34,530 nt of DNA from 9FT-COMBO-48-23 sp964400675. Its GTDB lineage: Bacteria > Chloroflexota > Dehalococcoidia > GIF9 > UBA5629. The stretch spans positions 1-34,530 of the forward strand of contig CAYNVO010000013.1 in the NCBI GenBank assembly GCA_964400675.1, read 5' to 3'. The stretch's first letter is position 1. Every line of letters begins with the position of its first letter. Of this stretch, positions 29,213-34,530 are shown one piece after another. Position numbers and translations under genes: made by a program. The notes below the pieces were generated by a model, which was given only the letters and a program-made list of their open reading frames with translations, was not told the origin of the DNA and searched no databases.

Positions 29213-30642
29213 ATAAAATGGACAAAATCATCCGATTCGGCACCGACGGCTGGCGAGCCGTTATCGCCGAGGACTTCACCTTCGACAATCTCCGGGCTTG
29301 CGCCCAGGGTGTGGCTAACCATCTCAAGCAAGCCAAGCTGGCTGAGCGCGGGCTGGTTATCGGCTATGATACCCGTTTCGCTTCCGAAGACTTCGCTGCC
29401 GCTGCCGCCGAAGTGCTTGCCGGCAACAAAGTTAAAGTAAACCTGTGTTCCAAAACAGCCCCGACACCGGTGATAAGCTATGCCGTTACCGCCACTAAGT
29501 CAATCGGCGGCATCATCATAACCGCCAGCCATAATCCGGGACGCTGGAACGGCTTCAAATACAAGGATGAGGCTGGAGCCAGCGCTCCATCTGATGTAGT
29601 CGCAGAAATAGAGAAAAATGCCAATGATGTACTCTCCACAGGAGAGGTGAAGCGACTTCCACTGGCTGACGGACTGAAAACAGGGTTGATAACATACCTT
29701 GACCCTGACCCGGCGTACTTTAAGCAGCTAAAGCAACTTATTGACCTGGAAGCTATTCGCCGCAGTGATTTAAAGGTCATCGTCGATTCCATGTATGGGG
29801 CTGGCATTGGCTACTTCAAGGAGCTTCTCAAAGGCGGCAAAATAGAAGTCGTAGAAATCAATGGTGAGCGCAATCCCTGTTTCCCTGAGATTCAACCAGA
29901 GCCTATCGCCAGGAACCTGGCCAAGCTCTCTAACACGGTTAAAAAACAGAAGGCAAATGTGGGCATAGCCAACGACGGCGATGCCGACAGAATCGGCATC
30001 ATCGACGAAAAAGGAGATTTCCTCAACCAGCATCAGGTATTTTCACTGCTGGCTCTCTATTTTCTCGAAGTTTGCGGTGAACGTGGCGCCATAGTCGAGA
30101 CCTTAACCGACAGCACCATGCTCCATATACTGGGAAAGCAATTCAATGTACCCGTCTATGAGACGCCTGTAGGCTTCAAATATGTGGCGCCGCTGATGAT
30201 AGAGAAAAATGCACTCATTGGCGGTGAGGAGAGCGGCGGCTATGGCTTCCGCGGTCATATACCTGAGCGCGATGGCATACTTGCCGGCCTGTATTTCCTC
30301 GACTTCATAATAAAAACAGGCAAGACACCATCACAGCTACTTGACCATCTATTCAGCAAGGTCGGTCCCCACTACTACGACCGCATCGATGTTCACATCT
30401 CCGCCGATGAACGGCAGCTGTTCTCCGAGAAACTGTCTAAGGGTAGTATCAGCTCAATTGCTGGCTTAGAGGTAGCCAAGCTGGACACCACCGACGGTTA
30501 TAAATACTACCTGATTGATGACTCCTGGCTGCTGCTAAGGTTCTCCGGCACTGAGCCGCTAATACGAATTTATGCCGAGGGGCATACTACGGAACAGGTT
30601 CAGAAACTGCTGGACGGCGGCAAGAAACTGTTGGGGCTTTGA
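29209..30642 (+). CDS. Phosphoglucomutase/phosphomannomutase family protein
   Basis: A 477-residue alpha-D-phosphohexomutase. The GTG at 29209 overlaps the metK stop; an ATG three codons later (29218) is an equally good alternative. The N-terminus FGTDGWRAVIAEDFT, the phosphoserine loop TASHNPGRWNGFKYK (Ser107 counting from the GTG), the metal loop NDGDADRIGI (Asp256, Asp258, Asp260), the sugar loop GGEESGGYGF and the phosphate loop RFSGTEPLIRIYAEG are all intact. The enzyme interconverts hexose 1- and 6-phosphates. Paired with the bifunctional isomerase next to it, it would feed glucose- and mannose-nucleotide synthesis. The preferred sugar cannot be set from sequence. Confidence 0.94.
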   Translation: MNKMDKIIRFGTDGWRAVIAEDFTFDNLRACAQGVANHLKQAKLAERGLVIGYDTRFASEDFAAAAAEVLAGNKVKVNLCSKTAPTPVISYAVTATKSIGGIIITASHNPGRWNGFKYKDEAGASAPSDVVAEIEKNANDVLSTGEVKRLPLADGLKTGLITYLDPDPAYFKQLKQLIDLEAIRRSDLKVIVDSMYGAGIGYFKELLKGGKIEVVEINGERNPCFPEIQPEPIARNLAKLSNTVKKQKANVGIANDGDADRIGIIDEKGDFLNQHQVFSLLALYFLEVCGERGAIVETLTDSTMLHILGKQFNVPVYETPVGFKYVAPLMIEKNALIGGEESGGYGFRGHIPERDGILAGLYFLDFIIKTGKTPSQLLDHLFSKVGPHYYDRIDVHISADERQLFSEKLSKGSISSIAGLEVAKLDTTDGYKYYLIDDSWLLLRFSGTEPLIRIYAEGHTTEQVQKLLDGGKKLLGL

Positions 30643-30645
30643 GGT

Positions 30646-31737
30646 ATGGTTGACTTAGACGACGTTCAAATATATAAGCGGCTCGACCCGGAAAACATGC
30701 TGGAGCACCTTCACGGCTTGCCCCGGCAATGCCGCGCTGCCTGGCGCAAGGCTAACGACTTCAAGCTACCTGAAGATTACGCCGAGATTGATAAAGTGGT
30801 GGTTCTGGGCATGGGTGGCTCGGCAATAGGCGGCGATTTAGTCCGCAGCCTGCTTTCATCGGAAAGCCAGCCCATTATCTTCATCAATCGCGATTATGAC
30901 CTGCCAGCCTTTGTTGACGAAAGGACGCTGGTCATCGCCTCGAGCTACTCGGGAAACACCGAGGAAACGCTGTCTGCCTTTTCCCAGGCATTGAAAAGTA
31001 AGTGCAAAAAGCTGGCAATGACCACGGGTGGCAAGCTAAAGTCTCTGGCTGAAGATGCCAAGGTGCCGGTGTTCATTATAGATTACGTCGCTCAGCCTCG
31101 GGCTACCGTGCACTACAGTTTCATGGCCCTGGTGGCTTTCCTGCAAAAGTTAACGCCCGTGAAAACTCAAATGTTTGACAAATTAGGTCGTAAGCCAGAT
31201 ATCCAGATAGAAGAAATGATCAAAGACCTCGAAAAGTTACTTAGAGAGCTTAAGGAAACCGTTCCCGCCAGCTCAAATCGAGCCAAGCAACTGTCTGCTA
31301 AACTGCAGGGCAAAATAGCCGTGATTTACGGCGCAGGCACCCTCTCTGAGGTCGCCCGCCGCTGGAAGACGCAGATTAACGAGAACAGCAAATCCTGGGC
31401 ATTCTACGAGGTATTCTCCGAGCTAAATCACAACGCCGTGGTCGGCTACCAGTTCCCCACAGAATTAGCTTCCCAGATATATGTAGTACTGCTCCGATGT
31501 CCTTCGCTCCACCCACGAATCCTAACTCGATACCAGGTGACCAGCGAAATCCTGAAGCAGAGCGGCATCAGCCACGAGACGATTAACAGCCAGGGTAGCA
31601 GCCAGCTCAGCCACATGATGAGCCTGGTCTATCTGGGCGATTGGGTCAGCTACTACCTGGCAATACTCAACGAAACCGACCCCACGCCGGTAAAAGCCAT
31701 TGACTACCTCAAGAAGCGGCTGAGCCAGTCGAAGTAG
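30646..31737 (+). CDS. Bifunctional phosphoglucose/phosphomannose isomerase
   Basis: A 363-residue two-SIS-domain isomerase starting 3 bases after the phosphohexomutase stop. The first SIS domain has VVLGMGGSAIGGDL and ASSYSGNTEETLSAF, which bind the sugar phosphate. The second has VIYGAGTLSEVARRWKTQI, then the conserved INENS with Glu246 and ELNHNAVVG with His262; in the archaeal enzyme the equivalents are the catalytic base and the ring-opening residue, spaced 16 apart as here. The enzyme interconverts fructose 6-phosphate with glucose 6-phosphate and mannose 6-phosphate. It is the last gene of the ahcY-metK cluster. Confidence 0.94.
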   Translation: MVDLDDVQIYKRLDPENMLEHLHGLPRQCRAAWRKANDFKLPEDYAEIDKVVVLGMGGSAIGGDLVRSLLSSESQPIIFINRDYDLPAFVDERTLVIASSYSGNTEETLSAFSQALKSKCKKLAMTTGGKLKSLAEDAKVPVFIIDYVAQPRATVHYSFMALVAFLQKLTPVKTQMFDKLGRKPDIQIEEMIKDLEKLLRELKETVPASSNRAKQLSAKLQGKIAVIYGAGTLSEVARRWKTQINENSKSWAFYEVFSELNHNAVVGYQFPTELASQIYVVLLRCPSLHPRILTRYQVTSEILKQSGISHETINSQGSSQLSHMMSLVYLGDWVSYYLAILNETDPTPVKAIDYLKKRLSQSK

Positions 31738-31800
31738 GGTTTGAGCCTGCCTTCAGTAATCAGACCTGCACCACACAATAAGTGTCCAAATACATCTCTA

Positions 31801-31818
31801 TTTGCTACAATAAGCAAA
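31801..31818. other. TTTGCT/AGCAAA inverted repeat upstream of the cache lipoprotein
   Basis: A 6-base stem with a 6-base spacer lies about 28 bases ahead of the ATG at 31846, in the only A+T-rich part of the gap 31738-31845. It may be an operator or a leader hairpin. The evidence is position only. Confidence 0.3.
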
Positions 31819-31845
31819 CACTTAAATTCAGGAGGATAACTAACT

Positions 31846-32646
31846 ATGCAACGATTTTCACTGGCTGTGGCTTTGGCTCTGTCCTTGGTGCTTATACTGG
31901 TATACGGTTGTGCGGGCTCAGTCAACCAGGAGGAGCAGTTAAAGGCCACCACGCTGCAAATTCAGAAAGCAGTACAATTGGAACTGGATAACCTGGACAG
32001 CGACCTATCGGTTGCGACATCTGAGCTATCCCGTACCGGATTAAGCGGACCCGAGGCAAGGCAGATACTGAACGGACTATGTAGCAAATATCCTTTCATG
32101 ATTGACTTTGCCACCGCGGACACCTCCGGCAATATGGTTACAGTAGCTCCTGAAGCATATAGCAGCTACGAAGGCACATACATCGCCACGGAAAACATGA
32201 CAGCGCCAGCTCTCAGCCAGATGCTTACGGCAGTGGAAGGTATGGATGCTGTTTCCCTTATGTGGCCTATCTTTTCCGAGAAGGGCGACTTCATGGGCAC
32301 ACTAAGCGCACTTTTCAAGCCTAAAACGTTGTTTACCATGGTAGCTGAACCAGCGCTAAAAGGGACCGGCATCGAGCTCAACGTAATGCAACTGGATGGT
32401 CTGACTATCTACGATTCTGAGGGTTCGGAAACAGGGAAAAATCTCCTTACAGACCCATCGTTTCAAGCTTATAAAGAGTTGGTAGAACTAGGTAACAGGA
32501 TGGTTGCCGAGGAATCCGGAACCGGCAGCTATACATTCATAAATCATGCAACGGGAAAGCCGGTGAAAAAGCTGGCTTACTGGGTTAGCGTCGGGCTGCA
32601 CGACACCGCCTGGCGATTGGTATCCGTGCATGAGGTCGCAGAGTAG
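31846..32646 (+). CDS. Cache-domain lipoprotein
   Basis: A 266-residue protein with CAGGAGGATAACTAACT before its ATG. The signal ends with ILVYGCAGS, giving a lipidated Cys22. A helical stretch (EEQLKATTLQIQKAVQLELD) leads into a dCache-like sensor: YPFMIDFATADTSGNMVTVA, a YEGTYIA turn, MWPIFSEKGDFMGTLSALF, and a membrane-distal second lobe. In chemoreceptors and histidine kinases such domains bind amino acids or carboxylates, but here no cytoplasmic signalling region is present. The adjacent gene encodes a binding lipoprotein for amino-acid-like solutes, so the pair might form an extracytoplasmic sensing or capture unit. Confidence 0.82.
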   Translation: MQRFSLAVALALSLVLILVYGCAGSVNQEEQLKATTLQIQKAVQLELDNLDSDLSVATSELSRTGLSGPEARQILNGLCSKYPFMIDFATADTSGNMVTVAPEAYSSYEGTYIATENMTAPALSQMLTAVEGMDAVSLMWPIFSEKGDFMGTLSALFKPKTLFTMVAEPALKGTGIELNVMQLDGLTIYDSEGSETGKNLLTDPSFQAYKELVELGNRMVAEESGTGSYTFINHATGKPVKKLAYWVSVGLHDTAWRLVSVHEVAE

Positions 32647-32662
32647 CCATCACCCGTACTAA

Positions 32663-32691
32663 TAGACAAACTTTATATCTGACATTATCCT
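32663..32691 (+). promoter_or_regulatory. Possible promoter of the solute-binding lipoprotein
   Basis: TAGACA (32663-32668) and TATCCT (32686-32691) are spaced by 17 bases and lie about 38 bases before the ATG at 32729. The boxes match only moderately. Confidence 0.35.
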
Positions 32692-32728
32692 GGCAGCAAC
32701 TCTCTGAATATAAGAAGAGGAGGAAAAT

Positions 32729-33472
32729 ATGAAACATTCTCTATTATTTGTTCTTTTTTGTTTGCTGGTGGTGAGCATCATGGCAACTTCCTGTGGTCAG
32801 CAAACAACAAAAATCCGGGTTGCTACGGAGGCAACCTACCCACCATTCACGTATACCGATGAACAAACCAGCCAGATTGTGGGGTTCGATATTGATCTAA
32901 TGAAGGCCATAGCCCAAAAAGAGAACCTTGAAATCGAATTTGTAGTTATGTCATTTGAGCCGCTTCTTGAAGGTATGGCTCAAGGCGAGTACGACGCCGC
33001 TATCTCCGCCATCTCAATCACCGAAGAACGCAAGAGTGACATGCTCTTCTCAGACCCGTATTTCAGGATTGCCCATGTTGTTACGGTGCACAAAGACAAT
33101 ACCTCTATCACCGGTAAAGACAGCCTCACAGGTAAAGTCGTTGGTGTTGAAATCAGGAGTACCAGTGCTTCCGACATGGGCGAAATGGAAGGTGTTACCA
33201 TCAAGAATTACGTTGAGTATGGTTCTGCCTTTGACGATTTGATGGATGGCGTGATCGACGCAGTCGTCAGCGATGATACCATTGCGATCCATTATGTGAG
33301 CAGGAATACCGACAAGCTTAGATTAGTCGGAGAGCCATTCAATCAAGAGTACTATGGCATAGCAGTGGCTAAGAACAAGGCTAAATTGCTGACGAAAATA
33401 AACGCCGGCTTAAAAGCCGCCAAAAGCGAAGGGTTGATTGAAGAACTGGCCGAGAAATGGCTTCCGCAGTAA
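32729..33472 (+). CDS. Amino-acid-type ABC solute-binding lipoprotein (SBP_bac_3)
   Basis: A 247-residue protein with AAGAGGAGGAAAAT before its ATG. The lipobox is IMATSCGQ. The mature part is a family 3 periplasmic-binding domain: IRVATEATYPPFTYTDEQ, then VGFDIDLMKAIAQK, LEGMAQGEYDAAISAISITE, FSDPYFR, and a hinge near LTGKVVGVEIRSTSASDM. These bind polar amino acids or related molecules. Length is normal. No permease or ATPase gene is near, so it either works with a distant transporter or serves in sensing. The fragment of another gene follows 56 bases after its stop. Confidence 0.9.
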   Translation: MKHSLLFVLFCLLVVSIMATSCGQQTTKIRVATEATYPPFTYTDEQTSQIVGFDIDLMKAIAQKENLEIEFVVMSFEPLLEGMAQGEYDAAISAISITEERKSDMLFSDPYFRIAHVVTVHKDNTSITGKDSLTGKVVGVEIRSTSASDMGEMEGVTIKNYVEYGSAFDDLMDGVIDAVVSDDTIAIHYVSRNTDKLRLVGEPFNQEYYGIAVAKNKAKLLTKINAGLKAAKSEGLIEELAEKWLPQ

Positions 33473-33488
33473 ATCACTGAATGCCTTC

Positions 33489-33504
33489 TAAGGTATACAC
33501 CTTA
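33489..33504. other. TAAGGT/ACCTTA hairpin after the binding-protein gene
   Basis: A perfect 6-base stem with a 4-base loop lies 16 bases after the stop at 33472. No T-run follows, so a terminator role is only possible. Confidence 0.3.
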
Positions 33505-33528
33505 ACCAATTGGCTGATTGTTCAATAA

Positions 33529-33681
33529 ACGCTCGAGGGGCAGAAGGCGAGCTTCACCGTGCTTGGCGGCAGCGCATCCGGGGCATCTGCCAGCGGTGGA
33601 TTGATTGCCTTAATAGCTATAGCAGTCTTGATTCTAGCCACGGCGGTGGTATTGATGATAAGCTTCCGCCGACCTGCTTAG
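33529..33681 (+). pseudogene. C-terminal remnant of a surface protein
   Basis: In this frame, directly after a stop codon at 33526-33528, the codons read TLEGQKASFTVLGG, then a Ser/Ala/Gly linker, then GGLIALIAIAVLILATAVVL and a basic end (SFRRPA, stop). This is the ending of a CARDB-type surface protein: the last beta strand, linker and tail-anchor helix. The intact protein at 16969-19170 ends in the same way (GSFTIL, linker, GGLILLVSIG, RRT). No start codon or binding site precedes the fragment, so it is a decayed end of a lost gene. Confidence 0.65.
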
Positions 33682-33832
33682 CCGACGCGCCAACCCCAAA
33701 ATTTCATCGCCACACACTGTGACGTCTTGTTTATCATCGCGTCTCCCTTTGCCAGTTTGGTAACTAAAAAATCTGTACTGCCTTGACTTCCTTGAAGTGT
33801 CTCCAGGAGCAGATTGTTTTTCCAAGCATTCT

Positions 33833-33862
33833 GTGGAGACCCCAGAAGTCTGGGGTCTCCAC
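33833..33862. terminator. 14-base perfect stem
   Basis: GTGGAGACCCCAGA (33833-33846) and TCTGGGGTCTCCAC (33849-33862) pair perfectly across a 2-base nominal loop. It lies 14 bases after the end of the minus-strand ORF at 33877, which fits a terminator, though there is no T-run. It could instead be a dispersed repeat. The gap 33682-33876 holds nothing else that I recognise. Confidence 0.5.
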
Positions 33863-33876
33863 GAGTAGAACTAGTG

Positions 33877-34104
33877 TTATTTGAGCGTCAGGCTTTTGGC
33901 CACCGCCGATTGTAGCTCTTCATTGTAAGGCTCGAACGAGTCTACAGTATAACAATTTATACTGACCTGCTTGTCTACCTTAACTGCATCAATGCAGTAA
34001 GCCTTTACTTCATACCCGGTCGCTCTACCCATTCCTTGGGATATTGAATAGAGAACCATACTCGGTATTAGTATATGTCGCTGCTTCAAACGGAAGAGCC
34101 CCAC
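33877..34104 (-). CDS. Small hypothetical protein
   Basis: A minus-strand frame of 75 residues from a GTG, or 60 from the ATG at 34057-34059; neither has a good ribosome binding site. The C-terminal part (ATGYEVKAYCIDAVKVDKQV and SINCYTVDSFEPYNEELQ) has balanced composition, with alternating polar and hydrophobic residues as in beta strands, more like a real protein than a random frame. I do not recognise the family. It lies 28 bases downstream of the binding-protein gene on the same strand, so it could be its operon partner. Confidence 0.4.
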   Translation of the reverse strand: MGLFRLKQRHILIPSMVLYSISQGMGRATGYEVKAYCIDAVKVDKQVSINCYTVDSFEPYNEELQSAVAKSLTLK

Positions 34105-34132
34105 CTGCCGCTGGAGGCGGAGGTGCTGCCGA

Positions 34133-34530
34133 CTATTCCGCTGGAGCAGTAGGAGCCGCTGGCAGCGTACCCATCTCGGCCTGCAACTTCTCGAGTAGTA
34201 CCGGTGGAATCTTCCACCTAACTGTGCCCGGAATATCCAGGTCTTTCCAGGCCTCGGGATATCCGGCAGCTACAGAAGCATCGGCATAGTCCGCATTCGG
34301 CCAGACGCCTAACAGTTCTCCGTTCTGCCACTGGACGGCGATACCGGTGTTAGCACCCGGGCCATAAACCACATCGTGAGGGTTCCCCAGTGGGGCATCC
34401 ATCCCCGAAAAGCTAAAATGTGGAGACACGGTGGTAGTAATTTGTGTCGCTTCAAGTGCGGGAATCAAGGCTTCTGTATCCAGAGTTCCCGCCTTTTCTA
34501 TGGCATCTTTCAGGATATACATGGCATCGT
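34133..34530 (-). CDS. Branched-chain amino-acid-type ABC binding protein, C-terminal part
   Basis: The frame is open to the window edge, so only the last 132 residues are visible and the start is missing. YILKDAIEKAGTLDTEALIP, the following ALEATQ, and a later FSGMDAPLGNPHDVVYGPG segment match the C-terminal region of Peripla_BP_6-type solute-binding proteins. The final stretch is ALA/PRO-rich (LPAAPTAPAE). The ligand-binding first lobe and the signal peptide would lie beyond 34530. The gene reads out of the window on the minus strand, so its promoter and partners are not seen. Confidence 0.78.
   Translation of the reverse strand, partial: DAMYILKDAIEKAGTLDTEALIPALEATQITTTVSPHFSFSGMDAPLGNPHDVVYGPGANTGIAVQWQNGELLGVWPNADYADASVAAGYPEAWKDLDIPGTVRWKIPPVLLEKLQAEMGTLPAAPTAPAE

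Overview
The window looks like a chromosomal stretch from an uncultured bacterium, most likely Chloroflexota of the Dehalococcoidia type. The evidence is indirect: gaps packed with the CATTCTGAG...GAAGAATCT and CATTGCGAG...GCAATCT families of extragenic repeats, thiolase/DUF35 pairing, a bifunctional phosphoglucose/phosphomannose isomerase, a short archaeal/Thermotoga-like adenosylhomocysteinase, an archaemetzincin and a THEP1-like NTPase. No rRNA, tRNA, CRISPR array, transposase or phage gene was seen, so the taxonomic call is an inference.

Layout. 1-2.9 kb: a secreted DUF11-like protein converging on an acyl-CoA synthetase (NDP-forming) alpha-type protein. 2.9-7.7 kb: a DUF4349 lipoprotein, a Cys-rich DUF3795 protein, a minus-strand pair (carboxymuconolactone decarboxylase-like, then SDR oxidoreductase), an isoprenylcysteine-methyltransferase-like membrane protein, and a STAS domain fused to an unrecognised C-terminal region. 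7.7-9.5 kb: two tandem paralogous alpha/beta hydrolases. 9.7-16.7 kb: a small membrane protein, mtnA, an A+T-rich hypothetical gene, a duplicated module carrying a zinc-ribbon membrane protein and a 30-residue membrane peptide, a membrane/TrkA_C protein, mtnP and a MetE-like methyltransferase. 17-19.2 kb: a minus-strand surface protein with seven internal repeats. 19.5-21.3 kb: a Lys/Ala/Pro-rich histone-H1-like protein, a THEP1 NTPase and an archaemetzincin. 21.6-24 kb: thiolase, its DUF35 partner and an Ig-like lipoprotein. 24-26.6 kb: an APH-like kinase and a separate P-loop protein (usually one fused polypeptide), followed by a PHP phosphoesterase. 26.7-31.7 kb: a compact run ahcY-metK-phosphohexomutase-pgi/pmi. 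31.8-34.5 kb: a cache-domain lipoprotein, an orphan amino-acid-type solute-binding lipoprotein, a fragment of a surface-protein C-terminus, and at the right edge the end of a branched-chain-amino-acid-type binding protein.

How the genes work together. Five genes belong to the S-adenosylmethionine economy: metK makes SAM, ahcY clears S-adenosylhomocysteine, mtnP and mtnA recycle methylthioadenosine, and the MetE-like protein probably remethylates to methionine. The phosphohexomutase and Pgi/Pmi supply hexose phosphates for glycans, plausibly those of the cell surface, whose proteins recur in the window. The thiolase/DUF35 pair, SDR, CMD-like protein and NDP-forming acyl-CoA synthetase suit an acyl-CoA-based heterotrophic metabolism.

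The most unusual items are the concentric nesting of several palindromic repeat families, the duplicated flanks around two different small membrane-protein genes with a decayed gene end in one copy, the STAS fusion, the channel-like TrkA_C protein, the split kinase pair with an altered Walker A loop, a 14-codon ORF overlapping ahcY, and a terminator-like hairpin in the leader of the surface-protein gene. I found no complete, clearly new multi-gene system.
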